From contig DUPF01000006.1 in assembly GCA_012838445.1 (NCBI GenBank), positions 1 through 61,960 on the forward strand: a DNA stretch of 61,960 nt, read 5' to 3'. Shown here in pieces: positions 30,724-42,781 of this stretch. The notes under the pieces were generated by a model. That model saw nothing but the letters and a program-made list of their open reading frames with translations, ran no database searches and had not been told where the DNA came from. Every line of letters begins with the position of its first letter. Within the stretch, counting starts at the first letter, position 1. Both the position numbers and the translations under genes were made by a program. Source of the stretch: Intrasporangiaceae bacterium (GTDB lineage: Bacteria > Actinomycetota > Actinomycetes > Actinomycetales > Dermatophilaceae).

Positions 30724-31701
30724 TCACAGACCCAGCGAGAAGAACAGCAGCGGGTCGATCGCGACGGCGAGGAAGAGCAGCGTCACGTACGAGATGGAGT
30801 AGTGGAACAGCCGCATCGGCTTCTGCTCACCACGGCTACCGCCACGGCGCGCAACCCGCTGCAGGCGGTGCGCCTCGACGAGGAACAGCCCACCGGACAG
30901 GACCGCGACGACCGCATAGATCCAGCCCATCGGCGCGACCGGGATCAGCGCCAGTGAGGTGATCACCATCGCCCACGAGTACAGCACGATCTGGCGGGCC
31001 ACGTGCGGGGCGTCCTTCTCGACCGGGAGCATCGGCACCTCGGCGGTGGCGTAGTCCTCCTTGAACGCCATCGACAACGGCCAGTAGTGCGGCGGGGTCC
31101 ACCAGAAGATCACGAGGAAGAGGATCACGGCCGGCCAGCCCACCGTTCCGGTGACGGCGGACCACCCGATCAGGCTCGGCATACACCCGGCGAGACCGCC
31201 CCAGACGATGTTCTGGGTGGTGTGCCGCTTGAGCAGGATCGTGTAGCCCACCGCGTAGAGGAGGATCGCGAGCAGGCTCAGCGCCGCGGAGATGACGTTG
31301 ACGAAGACCGCGAACCACACGGTGGAGATCACCGTCAACGCGATCCCGAAGATCATCGCCGCTCGGACCGAGACGACACCGGTGACGAGCGGACGGTTGC
31401 TCGTGCGGCCCATCTTGGCGTCGATGTCCCGGTCGTAGACCATGTTGAACGTGTTGGCCGCCCCCGCCGAGAGATACCCGCCGGTCAGCGTCGCGACGAT
31501 CAACCAGAGATCGGGAATGCCGCGCTGGGCGAGGAACATCACCGGGATCGTCGTCACGAGGAGCAACTCGATGATGCGCGGCTTGGTCAGCGCGATATAG
31601 GCCCCGAGGGAGGTGCGCCAGCCCGGCGCCGAACCGGCGGTGAGGGTGCCCGAACCGTCGGTCGCCGACGGCGAACCAGCAGAGTTGTCCAGGGCAGTCA
31701 C
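30724..31701 (-). CDS. ctaB: Haem O synthase (protohaem IX farnesyltransferase)
   Basis: 325-residue UbiA-family prenyltransferase that adds farnesyl to haem B. The prenyl-diphosphate motif N-x3-D-x3-D lies in [20 protein letters not shown] and the second Asp motif in [12 protein letters not shown]. About nine TM segments. The start is GTG at 31701, 6 nt after a TAGACT -10 box (leaderless). Product feeds CtaA. Divergent from tkt, an order shared with mycobacteria. Confidence 0.95.
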   Translation of the reverse strand: MTALDNSAGSPSATDGSGTLTAGSAPGWRTSLGAYIALTKPRIIELLLVTTIPVMFLAQRGIPDLWLIVATLTGGYLSAGAANTFNMVYDRDIDAKMGRTSNRPLVTGVVSVRAAMIFGIALTVISTVWFAVFVNVISAALSLLAILLYAVGYTILLKRHTTQNIVWGGLAGCMPSLIGWSAVTGTVGWPAVILFLVIFWWTPPHYWPLSMAFKEDYATAEVPMLPVEKDAPHVARQIVLYSWAMVITSLALIPVAPMGWIYAVVAVLSGGLFLVEAHRLQRVARRGGSRGEQKPMRLFHYSISYVTLLFLAVAIDPLLFFSLGL

Positions 31702-31707
31702 CGTGGC

Positions 31708-31748
31708 AGTCTATCGGGCACCCACCGCGTCCGAACGACCACTAGGCT
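31708..31748. promoter_or_regulatory. ctaB and tkt promoters
   Basis: Minus-strand TAGACT (31713-31708) is 6 nt before the ctaB GTG. Plus-strand TAGGCT (31743-31748) lies 30 nt before the tkt ATG, leaving a leader with GAGAGAGG as ribosome binding site. Confidence 0.5.
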
Positions 31749-31778
31749 GGATCGCGCCAGTCCCCAACCGAGAGAGGC

Positions 31779-33944
31779 ATGTCTTCCATGGCGACGTCAT
31801 CGCGTACGGCTGCTGCTCGTAGGTCCCCTGTTCTTGCTGCTCCGAAGGCGGGCAAGGTGGGGTGGACCGAGACCGATATCCGTGCGGTGGATACGGTGCG
31901 GGTGCTGGCTGCGGATGCGGTGCAGAAGGTCGGGAACGGCCATCCGGGGACGGCGATCAGTCTGGCGCCGCTGGCGTATCTGCTGTATCAGAATGTGATG
32001 CGGCACGACCCTGCCGATCTGGGGTGGTTGGGTCGGGACCGGTTCGTGCTCTCGTGCGGGCATTCGAGCCTGACGCAGTACATCCAGTTGTATCTGGGTG
32101 GGTTCGGTCTGGAGTTGGCGGATCTGAAGGCGTTGCGCACCTGGGGCAGCCGGACTCCGGGGCATCCGGAGGTGCATCACACTGCCGGGGTGGAGATCAC
32201 GACCGGTCCGTTGGGGTCGGGGTTGGCCTCGGCGGTGGGGATGGCGATGGCGCAGCGGCGTCAGCGGGGGTTGTTGGATCCGGATGCGGTGCCGGGCACG
32301 AGTGTGTTCGATCATCACATCTGGGTGATCGCCTCCGATGGCGACATCATGGAAGGTGTTGCAGCTGAGGCGAGTTCGTTGGCCGGGCATCAGGAGTTGG
32401 GCAACCTGACGGTGGTCTACGACGCGAACCAGATCTCGATCGAGGACGACACCGACATCGCGTTCTCGGAGGATGTCGGCAAGCGGTATGAGGCCTACGG
32501 CTGGAATGTCGTGGAGGTCGACTGGCGCGGCGATGGTGACGGTGGGGCCTATGTCGAGGACGTCGACAGTCTGTATGCGGCGCTGACGGCCTCGCGCACG
32601 TCGAGTCGGCCGACGCTGGTCGTGTTGCGCACGATCATCGCCTGGCCGGCGCCGAACGCTCAGGACACCGGTGCCTCGCACGGGTCGGCGCTGGGCGAGG
32701 ACGAGGTTGCGGCGCTCAAGGAGCTGCTCGGGTTCGACCCGAAGCGGACCTTCCAGGTGGATCGGGCGGTCATCACGCACACCCGGGGGCTGAAGAAGCG
32801 GGCCAAGGCCGACCGCAAGGACTGGAACGCGCGGTACCGGGCGTGGCGGAAGGCCAATCCGGATGGTGCGGAGTTGTTGGACCGGGTGGTGGCCGGTGAG
32901 GTGCCGAAGGGTCTGAACAAGGCGTTGCCGACCTTCCCGGCCGATGCCAAGGGGGTGGCCACCCGGGCGGCGTCGGGGAAGGTGTTGTCCGCGTTGGCCG
33001 ATGTGATGCCGGAGTTGTGGGGTGGGTCGGCGGATCTGGCCGGGTCGAACAACACGACGATGGGCGGGGCGTCCTCGTTCGTCCCGCCGCATCGGGCGAC
33101 CAAGGAGTTTCCCGGCGGTTGGTACGGGCGCACGCTGCATTTCGGGATCCGGGAGCACGCGATGGGGATGATCCTCAACGGGATCGCCCTGGCGGGGTTG
33201 ACCCGTCCCTACGGCGGGACGTTCCTGGTGTTCAGTGACTACATGCGTCCGGCGGTGCGGTTGGCCGCGATCCAGCAGGTGCCGGTGACGTTCGTGTGGA
33301 CCCACGACAGCATCGGTCTGGGTGAGGACGGTCCGACCCATCAGCCGATCGAGCATCTGCCGGCGTTGCGGGCGATGCCGGGTCTGGCGGTGGTCCGCCC
33401 GGCGGATGCGAACGAGACCGCGGTGGTGTGGGGTGAGATCCTGCGCCGGGGTGAGCCGGTCGGGTTGTGCCTGTCCCGTCAGAGTGTGCCCACCTTGGAC
33501 CGGAGTGAGTATGCGTCGGCCAAGGGTGCGGTCAAGGGCGCCTATGTGCTGGCCAGGGAGAGCGGCGAGGACGGCCCGCAGGTCATCCTCATCGCGACCG
33601 GGTCCGAGGTCGACATCGCGGTGCAGGCCCGGGTGACTCTGGAACGTGCCGGGATCGCCACCCGAGTGGTCTCGATGCCGTGCCGGGAGTGGTTCGAGGC
33701 GCAGAGCCGCGCATACCGGACGTCGGTGCTGCCGGAGTCGGTGCGGGCCCGGGTCGCGGTCGAGGCGGCCAGCCCGTTGGGGTGGCGCGACTACGTCGGG
33801 GACGCCGGCCGGATCGTCGGGATCGACCATTTCGGTGCCTCGGCCGACGCGGCCACGCTGTTCCGCGAGTTCGGGTTCACCCCGGCGGCGGTGGTCAAGG
33901 CGGCCAAGGCCTCCCTCAAGGACGCCGGCAGCGAGGAGAAGTGA
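31779..33944 (+). CDS. tkt: Transketolase
   Basis: 721-residue thiamine-diphosphate enzyme of the non-oxidative pentose phosphate pathway. Motifs: [19 protein letters not shown], the ThDP/Mg motif [16 protein letters not shown], and the glutamate region [12 protein letters not shown]. Codon use is unlike the neighbours, with many TTG, GTG, GGT, GAT and CGG codons in the first 1.5 kb. tal follows after 2 nt and pgi overlaps tal, so tkt-tal-pgi form one operon. An in-frame ATG at 31788 is an alternative start. Confidence 0.96.
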   Translation: MSSMATSSRTAAARRSPVLAAPKAGKVGWTETDIRAVDTVRVLAADAVQKVGNGHPGTAISLAPLAYLLYQNVMRHDPADLGWLGRDRFVLSCGHSSLTQYIQLYLGGFGLELADLKALRTWGSRTPGHPEVHHTAGVEITTGPLGSGLASAVGMAMAQRRQRGLLDPDAVPGTSVFDHHIWVIASDGDIMEGVAAEASSLAGHQELGNLTVVYDANQISIEDDTDIAFSEDVGKRYEAYGWNVVEVDWRGDGDGGAYVEDVDSLYAALTASRTSSRPTLVVLRTIIAWPAPNAQDTGASHGSALGEDEVAALKELLGFDPKRTFQVDRAVITHTRGLKKRAKADRKDWNARYRAWRKANPDGAELLDRVVAGEVPKGLNKALPTFPADAKGVATRAASGKVLSALADVMPELWGGSADLAGSNNTTMGGASSFVPPHRATKEFPGGWYGRTLHFGIREHAMGMILNGIALAGLTRPYGGTFLVFSDYMRPAVRLAAIQQVPVTFVWTHDSIGLGEDGPTHQPIEHLPALRAMPGLAVVRPADANETAVVWGEILRRGEPVGLCLSRQSVPTLDRSEYASAKGAVKGAYVLARESGEDGPQVILIATGSEVDIAVQARVTLERAGIATRVVSMPCREWFEAQSRAYRTSVLPESVRARVAVEAASPLGWRDYVGDAGRIVGIDHFGASADAATLFREFGFTPAAVVKAAKASLKDAGSEEK

Positions 33945-33946
33945 CG

Positions 33947-35065
33947 ATGCCCGGGGAGCAGTCCGCACTGGAGGCGCTGGCCGCGGCGGGGGTCTCGATC
34001 TGGCTCGACGACCTGTCCCGGGAGCGGATCGAGTCGGGGAACCTGACCGAGTTGATCGAGACCAAGGGTGTGGTCGGGGTGACCACCAACCCCTCGATCT
34101 TCCAGGCCGCCCTGGCCCAGGGCGATGCCTACACCGCCGCGGTGGAGGAGTTGGCCGAGTCCGGTGCCGACGTCGAGGAGGCGGTGGTCGCGTTGACCAC
34201 CGATGACGTGCGTGCCGCGTGCGACATCTTCCGACCGTTGTTCGAGGCCAGCGACGGCGTCGACGGGCGGGTCTCCATCGAGGTCGACCCGCGCCTGGCG
34301 CACGACACCGATGCCACCGTGGCAGCGGCGCGGATGCTCGCCGAGACCGTGGACCGGCCGAACCTGCTCATCAAGATCCCGGCCACCGTGGCGGGTCTGC
34401 CGGCGATCTCGCAGGTGCTGGCCGAGGGGATCAGCGTCAATGTCACCTTGATCTTCGGCCTGGACCGCTACCGGGCGGTGATGGCCGCGTTCCTGACCGG
34501 ACTCGAACAGGCCCGCCAAGCCGGTCGGGACCTGGCCGGGATCCATTCGGTGGCGTCCTTCTTCGTCAGCCGACTCGACACCGAGGTCGACTCCCGGCTC
34601 GAGACGATCGGCACCCCCGAGGCTCTCGCCCTGCGGGGCCGGGCCGGGATCGCGAACGCACGCCTGGCATACCAGGCCTATCAGGAGGTCTTCTCCACTC
34701 CCCGCTGGCAGACCCTGGCCGATGACGGGGCCCGCCCGCAGCGGCCGCTGTGGGCCTCGACCGGGGTGAAGAATCCGGACTACCCGGACACGATGTACGT
34801 CACCGAACTCATCGCCCCCGGCACCGTGAACACCATGCCGGAGAAGACCCTCGATGCCGTCATCGACCACGGCGTCATCACCGCCGACAGCGTCACCGAC
34901 CACTACGCTGCGGCGGGCAAGGTCCTCGACGACCTCGAGCAACTCGGCATCCACTACACCGAGGTCACCGACCTGCTCGAACAGCAGGGCGTGGACAAGT
35001 TCATCGACGCCTGGACCGACCTGTTGACCGATCTGACCACCGAACTCGAGAAGGCATCCTCATGA
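33947..35065 (+). CDS. tal: Transaldolase
   Basis: 372-residue transaldolase of the long actinobacterial type, exchanging dihydroxyacetone units between sugar phosphates. The N-terminus [16 protein letters not shown] and [13 protein letters not shown] are family hallmarks. The Schiff-base Lys is in [13 protein letters not shown], and [15 protein letters not shown] is the phosphate-site region. ATG chosen 2 nt after the tkt stop. The stop overlaps pgi's ATG (ATGA). Confidence 0.96.
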   Translation: MPGEQSALEALAAAGVSIWLDDLSRERIESGNLTELIETKGVVGVTTNPSIFQAALAQGDAYTAAVEELAESGADVEEAVVALTTDDVRAACDIFRPLFEASDGVDGRVSIEVDPRLAHDTDATVAAARMLAETVDRPNLLIKIPATVAGLPAISQVLAEGISVNVTLIFGLDRYRAVMAAFLTGLEQARQAGRDLAGIHSVASFFVSRLDTEVDSRLETIGTPEALALRGRAGIANARLAYQAYQEVFSTPRWQTLADDGARPQRPLWASTGVKNPDYPDTMYVTELIAPGTVNTMPEKTLDAVIDHGVITADSVTDHYAAAGKVLDDLEQLGIHYTEVTDLLEQQGVDKFIDAWTDLLTDLTTELEKASS

Positions 35066-36711
35066 GCACCCTTGCAGTGGCCACCGCCGGCGCCGCCTCC
35101 GACGCGATCACCGCCGCCGTCCCGACCCTGGTCGCCGACCGGGTCGCCAGCCGCCTCTTCGCCCAGGACTCCACCCTCTGGGGGCCCGAGGCCGAGCCGG
35201 AGGCCTCGATCCGACTCGCCTGGACCACCCTGGCCCGCACCTCCCGCCCCCTGGTCGGCCAGATCGCTGCCCTGCGTGAGGAGCTGATGACCGGCGGCGT
35301 CGACCGGGTCGTGCTGTGCGGGATGGGCGGGTCCTCGCTGGCCCCGGAGGTCATCTGCGCCACCGAGGGCAAGGACATCGTCATCCTCGACTCCTCCCAC
35401 CCGGACACCGTCCGCGGCGCCCTGACCGATCTCGAATCCACCGTCGTGGTCGTCTCGAGCAAGTCCGGCGGCACCGTCGAGACCGACAGCCAACGCCGCG
35501 CGTTCATCGACGCCTTCGAGCAGGCCGGCATCGACCCGACCAGCCGCATCGTCATCGTCACCGACCCCGGCAGCCCGCTCGAGGACCAGTCCCGCGCCGA
35601 CGGCTACCGGGTCATCACTGCCGACCCCAACGTCGGCGGCCGCTACTCCGCGCTGACCGCGTTCGGGCTGGTCCCTGCCGGTCTGGCCGGGGTCGACATC
35701 GAAGCTCTGCTCGACGACGCCGAAGCCGTCACCGATATCCTCGCGGCCGACGACCCGGACAACCCGGCCCTGCGTTTGGGCGCCGTCCTGGCCGGCACCA
35801 GCCCGTTGCGCGACAAGATCATGCTCGTCGACAACGGCACCCCGATCATCGGATTCGGCGACTGGGCCGAACAACTCATCGCGGAATCCACCGGCAAGAA
35901 CGGCACCGGGGTCCTGCCCGTCGTCGTCATCGACGACCCGCACACCGACGACCTCCTCGACGCCGCCGACATCACCACCATCGAACTCGTCGCCGACATC
36001 GAGGAAGCCGAACTTGCCGGCGACTGCGCCGCCGCCGTGGCCGGCTCACTCGGCGCCCAACTCCTGCTCTGGGAGGCCGCCACCGCCGTCGCCGGCCGCA
36101 TCCTCGGCATCAACCCCTTCGACCAACCCGACGTCGAGAGCGCCAAACAAGCCGCCCGCGCCCTGCTCGACGAAGGCACCGGCGCCGCCGCCGCCCCCCT
36201 GTTCACCGACGGCGACGTCCAGATCCGCGTCCTGCCCGAGGACGGCGCCGGCGACGAATGGATCGGCACCGCCACCAACCTTCCCGACGCCGTCGCCGCC
36301 CTCATCGAACAGCTCGACCCCACCACCGGATACCTGGCCATCATGGCCTACCTGGACCGCACCGAAGCCGGCACCGGACTCGACACCGACCTGCCCGCCG
36401 TCGCCCCCACCCTCAGCCGCGCCATCAACCGCCCCGTCACCTTCGGCTGGGGACCACGCTTCCTGCACTCCACCGGCCAGTACCACAAAGGCGGCCCCAC
36501 CCAGGGCGTCTACATCCAGATCACCGACACCCCCACCGACGACCTGCCCGTCCCCGGCCGCGACTTCACCTTCGGCGAATTCATCGCAGCCCAAGCCGGC
36601 GGTGACGCCACCGTGCTGGGGGATCACTGCCGGCCGGTCCTTCGACTGCACATCACGGGCCCGAAGGGTCGCGCCGCAGTCATCGAGGCTCTCACCGGCG
36701 TCGGCCAGTAG
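35062..36711 (+). CDS. pgi: Glucose-6-phosphate isomerase
   Basis: 549-residue isomerase (glucose-6-P to fructose-6-P), of the variant found beside tal in actinobacteria. SIS-domain motifs [14 protein letters not shown] and [15 protein letters not shown] bind the sugar phosphate. The catalytic region [15 protein letters not shown] is near the C-terminus. Codon use becomes almost entirely C-ending towards the 3' end, in contrast to tkt. Overlaps tal by 4 nt. The usual zwf-opcA-pgl genes do not follow. Confidence 0.93.
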   Translation: MSTLAVATAGAASDAITAAVPTLVADRVASRLFAQDSTLWGPEAEPEASIRLAWTTLARTSRPLVGQIAALREELMTGGVDRVVLCGMGGSSLAPEVICATEGKDIVILDSSHPDTVRGALTDLESTVVVVSSKSGGTVETDSQRRAFIDAFEQAGIDPTSRIVIVTDPGSPLEDQSRADGYRVITADPNVGGRYSALTAFGLVPAGLAGVDIEALLDDAEAVTDILAADDPDNPALRLGAVLAGTSPLRDKIMLVDNGTPIIGFGDWAEQLIAESTGKNGTGVLPVVVIDDPHTDDLLDAADITTIELVADIEEAELAGDCAAAVAGSLGAQLLLWEAATAVAGRILGINPFDQPDVESAKQAARALLDEGTGAAAAPLFTDGDVQIRVLPEDGAGDEWIGTATNLPDAVAALIEQLDPTTGYLAIMAYLDRTEAGTGLDTDLPAVAPTLSRAINRPVTFGWGPRFLHSTGQYHKGGPTQGVYIQITDTPTDDLPVPGRDFTFGEFIAAQAGGDATVLGDHCRPVLRLHITGPKGRAAVIEALTGVGQ

Positions 36712-36720
36712 CCCTTTCCG

Positions 36721-36822
36721 GGGATACCCACCACGCGCTCGGCCGCACGAACGCCATCCCTCGGCGACAACCCCCGTCATCAGGGATACCCACCGCGCGC
36801 TCAACCGCACGGCAGCCATCCC
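36721..36822 (+). repeat. 40-bp direct repeat between pgi and rbpA
   Basis: Copies at 36721-36760 and 36783-36822 start GGGATACCCACC and end GCCATCCC, differing at about six positions, with the starts 62 nt apart. They fill the gap between convergent pgi and rbpA. Each has little self-complementarity, so they do not look like simple terminators. Confidence 0.8.
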
Positions 36823-36833
36823 ACCGCAACGCC

Positions 36834-37184
36834 TTACTGGATCAGCCCGCGCTTCCGGAGGGCACCGAGCGCCTCGTCGAGGATGACCTCACCCTCGGCG
36901 TCGGAGCGGCGCTCCTTCACATAGGCCAAGTGCGTCTTGTAGGGCTCCACCCGAGGCGGGGAGGGCGGGTCGTCCTGGTCCTGACCGGCCGGGAACCCGC
37001 ACCGCGGGCAGTCCCAGACCTCAGGGATGATCAGGCCGGGTTCCTCGGCAAAACTGGGCCGGGTGACGTGGCCATTGGCGCAGTAGTAGGCGACGACGAC
37101 GCGCGGAGCGCTCTCGCCGCGTTCGGTTTCACCCATCGGGCCGGCGCCGACCCGACTGCCGCGGATGGCGTTGCCACCTGCCAT
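36834..37184 (-). CDS. rbpA: RNA polymerase-binding protein RbpA
   Basis: 116-residue actinobacterial transcription activator that binds the principal sigma factor and RNA polymerase. The N-terminal MAGGNAIRGSRVGAGPMGE tail, the zinc-binding-like core (YYCANGHVTRPSFA ... DCPRCGFPAG) and the C-terminal sigma-interaction helix (EVILDEALGALRKRG) are all intact. GAGGAG precedes the ATG. The presence of RbpA alone marks the phylum. Confidence 0.96.
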   Translation of the reverse strand: MAGGNAIRGSRVGAGPMGETERGESAPRVVVAYYCANGHVTRPSFAEEPGLIIPEVWDCPRCGFPAGQDQDDPPSPPRVEPYKTHLAYVKERRSDAEGEVILDEALGALRKRGLIQ

Positions 37185-37240
37185 AACTTCAGCTCCTCTG
37201 TGAACAGGTCACGAACAGGTCCGGTGCCCGGGTCGATCGG

Positions 37241-37486
37241 CTACCGAGTGAACTTGTCGATCAGGCCCAGACTGACGATGCACGTCGCCCACACCAGTCC
37301 GACCGCAACGGTGAATCGGGTCAGGTTTCGCTCGGCGACCGAGGATCCGCCCAATGAGGTGGAGACGCCGCCGCCGAACATGTCGGAGAGCCCACCACCC
37401 TTGCCCTTGTGCATGAGGATGAGCAGTACCTCGATGAGCGAGGTGAGAACCAGCAAAACCTGCAGGCCGATACGAACGGCTTCCAC
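37241..37486 (-). CDS. secG: Protein-export membrane protein SecG
   Basis: 81-residue SecG with two TM segments (IGLQVLLVLTSLIEVLLILM and FTVAVGLVWATCIVSLGLI) joined by the conserved KGKGGGLSDMFGGGVSTS loop. GTG at 37486 is chosen for AAGGA upstream and normal family length; an earlier in-frame start at 37540 would add an atypical 18-residue tail. It lies between tpiA and rbpA, the standard actinobacterial place. Confidence 0.94.
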   Translation of the reverse strand: MEAVRIGLQVLLVLTSLIEVLLILMHKGKGGGLSDMFGGGVSTSLGGSSVAERNLTRFTVAVGLVWATCIVSLGLIDKFTR

Positions 37487-37581
37487 GAAAGTCCTTGGGG
37501 TCGTGAACGGATTGACAGACACGTCGGGCGAACCGAGCATCGGTGCCCCGTCAGGAGCACCGATGCAGTGTACCCCGACGG

Positions 37582-38373
37582 TCAGCCGGTGACGTGATTC
37601 TTGAAGCGCGCGATCGCGGCGAACTCGGCCGGGTCGAGGGAGGCGCCGCCGACGAGGGCACCGTCGACGTCCTCACCGGCCATGATGGCGGCGACGTTGT
37701 TGGATTTGACCGAGCCGCCGTAGAGGATCCGGATCCCGTCGGCGGTGTCGCCGGAGTAGAGCTCGGCGAGTTTGGTCCGGATCGCGGCACACACCTCCTG
37801 GGCGTCCTCGGGGGTGGCCACCTCTCCGGTGCCGATCGCCCAGATCGGCTCGTAGGCGATGACGATGCTGCGGGCCTGCTCCACCGGCAGCCCTTCGAGT
37901 CCGGCCTCGACCTGGGCCAGGACGTGCTCGACGTGGGTGCCGGCCTGACGGATCTCCAACCCCTCACCGCAGCAGAAGATCGGGGTCAGGCCGTGCCGGT
38001 AGGCCGCCTTGACCTTGGCAGCGACGACCTCATCGGTCTCGTTGTGGTACTCGCGGCGCTCCGAGTGCCCGACCACCGCATACGTGCAGCCGAGTTTCGC
38101 GAGGAACGCGCCGCTCACCTCACCGGTGTAGGCGCCGGAGTCGTGCACGGACAGGTCCTGGGCGCCGTGCTTGATCTCGAGCTTGTCCCCGTCGATGAGC
38201 GTCTGGACGCTGCGGATGTCGGTGAACGGCGGCAGCACCGCCACCTCGACCGAGCCGTAGTCGTGCCGGGCGTCCTGGAGGGTCCAGGCGAGCTTCTGCA
38301 CCAGGTGGGTGGCCTGGAGATGGTCGAGGTTCATCTTCCAGTTGCCCGCCATGAGCGGGGTGCGATCGGTCAT
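37582..38373 (-). CDS. tpiA: Triosephosphate isomerase
   Basis: 263-residue TIM barrel that interconverts glyceraldehyde-3-P and dihydroxyacetone phosphate. Lys in AGNWKMN, His in GHSERREYH and the catalytic Glu with loop 6 in [15 protein letters not shown] are present. AAGGAG lies 11 nt before the ATG. A strong hairpin separates it from pgk, so its expression may differ from gap-pgk. Confidence 0.97.
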   Translation of the reverse strand: MTDRTPLMAGNWKMNLDHLQATHLVQKLAWTLQDARHDYGSVEVAVLPPFTDIRSVQTLIDGDKLEIKHGAQDLSVHDSGAYTGEVSGAFLAKLGCTYAVVGHSERREYHNETDEVVAAKVKAAYRHGLTPIFCCGEGLEIRQAGTHVEHVLAQVEAGLEGLPVEQARSIVIAYEPIWAIGTGEVATPEDAQEVCAAIRTKLAELYSGDTADGIRILYGGSVKSNNVAAIMAGEDVDGALVGGASLDPAEFAAIARFKNHVTG

Positions 38374-38418
38374 CGGGTCAGGTCTCCTTGGGATCCGGAT
38401 TGCGCAGGGGTATGCGGT

Positions 38419-38448
38419 GAGCGGGTGGGCCCATCGGCCCACCCGCTC
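38419..38448 (-). terminator. Perfect 13-bp hairpin between pgk and tpiA
   Basis: Arms 38419-38431 and 38436-38448 (GAGCGGGTGGGCC and its complement) with a CATC loop. It starts 7 nt after the pgk stop on the minus strand and ends 46 nt before tpiA. It could terminate, attenuate or stabilise the gap-pgk message. Confidence 0.75.
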
Positions 38449-38454
38449 CTGGGT

Positions 38455-39669
38455 CTAGTCGTCGAAGACGGTGATGCCGGGCAGTTCCTTGCCCTCGAGG
38501 TATTCGAGGGATGCCCCACCGCCGGTGGAGATGTGGCCGAACCGGTCGTCGGCGAAGCCGAGTTGCCGCACGGCGGCGGCGGAGTCGCCACCACCGACGA
38601 CGGTGAGGGCACCGGCCGCGGTCGCCTCGGCGAGGGCCTGGGCGACGGCCTTGGTGCCGGCCGCGAACGGTGCCATCTCGAAGGCACCCATCGGGCCGTT
38701 CCAGAACACGGTGCGGGCGTCGGCGAGTTTCTCCGCGTAGGTGCGGGCCGACTCGGGTCCGATGTCTAGGCCCATCATGTCGGCCGGGATCTGGTCGACC
38801 GGGACGGTGACGATCTCGGTGTCGGCGTCGAACTCCCGCCCGCACACGACGTCGACCGGCAGGACGATCTCGACGCCGGTCTCGGCGGCCCGGGCGAGGT
38901 AGCCGCGGCACGCTTCGATGCTGTCGGTGTCGAGCAGGCTCTTGCCGACTTCGTGCCCCTGGGCAGCGAGGAAGGTGAACACCATGCCGCCGCCGATGAG
39001 GAGCCGGTCGGCCTTGCCGAGCAGGTTGTCGATGACGGCGAGTTTGTCGGCGACCTTGGCTCCACCGAGGACGACCGCGTAGGGCCGCTCGGGGTTGTCG
39101 GTAAGTCGCTTGAGGACGTCGACCTCGGTCTTGACGAGGCCGCCCATCGCCGACGGGAGTCGCTTGGCGACGTCATAGACGGACGCCTGGGCGCGGTGCA
39201 CGACACCGAACCCGTCGGAGACGTAGGCGTCGGCGAGGCCGGCGAGGGCGCCGGCGAACTCGGCCCGGTCCTCCTCGGCCTTGGCGGTCTCGCCGGGGTT
39301 GAAGCGGAGGTTCTCCAGGAGCAGGACCTGCCCGTCCTGGAGGTCGGCCACCGCCTGCTGGGCGCTCTCCCCCACCGTGTCGGTCGCGAAGGCGACCGGC
39401 CGGCCGAGGAGTTCGGCGAGCCGGGGCACGACGGGCGCGAGGGAGAACTTGTCCTCGGGCGCCCCCTTGGGGCGGCCGAGGTGGGCGCACACGATGACGC
39501 GTGCGCCCGCCTCGGCGAGCTCCTTGATGGTCGGCACCGAGGCGCGGACGCGTCCGTCGTCGGTGATCTCGGGTGCTCCGCCGGTGTCGTAGTTCAGCGG
39601 GACGTTGAGATCGGAGCGGACGAGGACGCGTTTGCCGCGCACGTCACCCAGCGAGGCGATGGCACTCAT
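38455..39669 (-). CDS. pgk: Phosphoglycerate kinase
   Basis: 404-residue kinase of the ATP-forming step of glycolysis. N-terminal substrate motif [11 protein letters not shown] and CAHLGRPKG, nucleotide site [11 protein letters not shown], and C-terminal [13 protein letters not shown] with [13 protein letters not shown] are all seen. The ATG at 39669 starts the conserved domain; it lies 17 nt after the gap stop. Confidence 0.97.
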   Translation of the reverse strand: MSAIASLGDVRGKRVLVRSDLNVPLNYDTGGAPEITDDGRVRASVPTIKELAEAGARVIVCAHLGRPKGAPEDKFSLAPVVPRLAELLGRPVAFATDTVGESAQQAVADLQDGQVLLLENLRFNPGETAKAEEDRAEFAGALAGLADAYVSDGFGVVHRAQASVYDVAKRLPSAMGGLVKTEVDVLKRLTDNPERPYAVVLGGAKVADKLAVIDNLLGKADRLLIGGGMVFTFLAAQGHEVGKSLLDTDSIEACRGYLARAAETGVEIVLPVDVVCGREFDADTEIVTVPVDQIPADMMGLDIGPESARTYAEKLADARTVFWNGPMGAFEMAPFAAGTKAVAQALAEATAAGALTVVGGGDSAAAVRQLGFADDRFGHISTGGGASLEYLEGKELPGITVFDD

Positions 39670-39686
39670 GATCGACCCAGATCCCC

Positions 39687-40757
<1,071 letters not shown>

Positions 40758-40794
40758 CTAGTGGTTGAGCACCCGTGAGGAGAACTCGGGTTGG

Positions 40795-40809
40795 CCGCGA
40801 AAAGCGCGG
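40795..40809 (-). terminator. Short hairpin after whiA
   Basis: CCGCG (40795-40799) / CGCGG (40805-40809) with loop AAAAG, starting 2 nt past the whiA stop on the minus strand. It is short but well placed to end the uvrC-whiA operon before the gap promoter. Confidence 0.4.
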
Positions 40810-40811
40810 AA

Positions 40812-41792
40812 CTACGACTCGAGCATGTCCGGGGTGAGGCTGGCCTCAGTGCCCGGGATCCCCCGCTCGGCGGCGACCTTGTCGGCCATCGCGAGGAGGC
40901 GGCGGATCCGGCCGGCGACGGCGTCCTTCGTCATCGGTGGGACGGCGAGTTGGCCGAGTTCCTCGAGGGAGGCCTGCTTGTGCTCCAGCCGCAGCGAGCC
41001 GGCCTCGCGCAGGTGGTCGGGCACGTCGGTGCCGAGGATCTCCAACGCCCGCTCCACCCGGGCGCCGGCGGCGACCGCCGCTCGGGCCGAGCGGCGCAGG
41101 TTGGCATCGTCGAAGTTCGCGAGACGGTTGGCGGTGGCGCGCACCTCGCGCCGCATCCGCCGCTCCTCCCACTCCAGGACCGCCTGATGGGCTCCGAGAC
41201 GGGTGAGCATGGCGGCGATCGCCTCCCCGTCACGGATGACGACTCGGTCCACGCCCCGGACCTCGCGGGCCTTGACCTGGATCTGCAATCGGCGGGCGGC
41301 ACCGACGAGGGCGAGCGCGGCCTCGGGGCCGGGACAGGTGATCTCGAGGGCCGAGGAACGCCCGGGCTCGGTGAGCGACCCGTGGGCGAGGAACGCACCC
41401 CGCCAGGCGGCCTCGGCGTCGCAGGCCGCCCCGGAGACGACCTTCGGCGGCAGTCCCCGCACGGGCCGGCCGCGCTGGTCGATCAGGCCGGTCTGGCGGG
41501 CCAGAGCCTCCCCGTCGTGGACGACGCGCAGGACGTAGCGACTGCTCTTGCGCAACCCGCTCGGGGCGAGGACGAGCACCTCGGCGCGATGTCCGTAGAG
41601 TTCGGCGATGTCACGGCGCAGTCGACGGGCCGCGTTCGCGGTGTCGAGTTCGGCCTCGATGACGATGCGACCACCGATGATGTGCAACCCTCCGGCGAAG
41701 CGCAGCGTGGCGGCGACTTCGGACTTGCGGCAGCAGGGCTTCGTGACCTCGAGTCGGCTGAGTTCGTCCTTCACCTTTGCTGTCATCGCCAT
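40812..41792 (-). CDS. whiA: WhiA-type transcriptional regulator (DUF199)
   Basis: 326-residue WhiA, a DNA-binding protein with an N-terminal degenerate LAGLIDADG homing-endonuclease fold (about 20-200) and a C-terminal HTH. In Streptomyces it controls sporulation division; in non-sporulating bacteria it affects division and envelope. The conserved start [14 protein letters not shown] fixes the ATG at 41792, preceded by an AGGA at correct spacing. The C-terminus with [20 protein letters not shown] is the HTH. Operon with yvcK, rapZ and uvrC. Confidence 0.95.
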   Translation of the reverse strand: MAMTAKVKDELSRLEVTKPCCRKSEVAATLRFAGGLHIIGGRIVIEAELDTANAARRLRRDIAELYGHRAEVLVLAPSGLRKSSRYVLRVVHDGEALARQTGLIDQRGRPVRGLPPKVVSGAACDAEAAWRGAFLAHGSLTEPGRSSALEITCPGPEAALALVGAARRLQIQVKAREVRGVDRVVIRDGEAIAAMLTRLGAHQAVLEWEERRMRREVRATANRLANFDDANLRRSARAAVAAGARVERALEILGTDVPDHLREAGSLRLEHKQASLEELGQLAVPPMTKDAVAGRIRRLLAMADKVAAERGIPGTEASLTPDMLES

Positions 41793-41825
41793 GCCTGTCA
41801 TCCTGCCATGACGGCGACCGACGGA

Positions 41826-42779
41826 TTAGCGACCGGCGAACAGGTCCTGGAAGACAGCGGCGAGTCGGAGCGGATCGTGCTGTCCGGGAGCGTTTCGGGC
41901 AGCGACCGGGGTGATGATCAACTCCGCCCCCACACTGGCCGCCACCTCCCGGAGCCGCTTCTTCTCGGTGACCGATGACGGGTCGGCGATGATAACGTCG
42001 AGCCGGACATCGGGCGCATACTCCGCGAACGACTCGATGAGTTCGGCCGCAGTCAGGCCCTCGGTCTCACCACTCGTGGGGTCGAGGTTGAGATTGAGGA
42101 CGAGCACCCGACGGGCCCGTGTCGCTCGGAGCGCATCCCGCAGGTCGGGGACGAGCAGGTGCGGCATCACTGAGGTGAACCACGAGCCAGGGCCGAGGAC
42201 GACCCAGTCGGCAGCCCGGATGGCAGCCACCGACTCCGGGTATGCGGGCGGAGCCTCGGGCACGAGCCGGAAGGACAGCACCTGGCCCGGGGCTGTGGCG
42301 ACCTGGGCCTGACCAACCACCCGACGAACGGCCCCGCCCTGCCGAACATCGGCCTCGATGTCGAGAGGGACGGCTGCCATCGGCAGCACCCGACCGCGGG
42401 CGCCCAGAAGCCGACCGACGAGTTCGAGTCCCACGACGGGGTCGTCGTAGAGCTCCCACAGGCTGACGATGAGGAGGTTGCCGAGAGCGTGACCGGCGAG
42501 GGGCCCGGAGCCGGAGAAGCGGTGCTGCATGACGTCGCGCCAGGTGTGGCCCCATTCGGTGTCGTCGCACAGCGCGGCGAGTGCCATCCGCAGATCCCCC
42601 GGCGGCAGGACCCCGAACTCGCTGCGCAGCCGACCGCTCGAGCCGCCATTGTCGGCCACCGTGACGATGGCAGTCACATCATCGGTGAGGAGTCGTATCG
42701 CCCGCAGCGTCACGGCCAGTCCGTGTCCCCCGCCCAGCGCTGCGACGCCGGGCTGAGCCATCCCCAACCGCAACGGCAT
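41826..42779 (-). CDS. yvcK: YvcK/CofD-like gluconeogenesis factor
   Basis: 317-residue Rossmann-like protein of the CofD/YvcK family, which binds UDP-sugars and links carbon source to cell-wall growth. The N-terminus AALGGGHGLAVTLRA and ADNGGSSGRLRSEFG are the phosphate-binding loops. VLGPGSWFTSVMPHLL is another family mark. It starts 2 nt after the rapZ stop, so the two are translationally close. Confidence 0.94.
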   Translation of the reverse strand: MPLRLGMAQPGVAALGGGHGLAVTLRAIRLLTDDVTAIVTVADNGGSSGRLRSEFGVLPPGDLRMALAALCDDTEWGHTWRDVMQHRFSGSGPLAGHALGNLLIVSLWELYDDPVVGLELVGRLLGARGRVLPMAAVPLDIEADVRQGGAVRRVVGQAQVATAPGQVLSFRLVPEAPPAYPESVAAIRAADWVVLGPGSWFTSVMPHLLVPDLRDALRATRARRVLVLNLNLDPTSGETEGLTAAELIESFAEYAPDVRLDVIIADPSSVTEKKRLREVAASVGAELIITPVAARNAPGQHDPLRLAAVFQDLFAGR

Positions 42780-42781
42780 GG

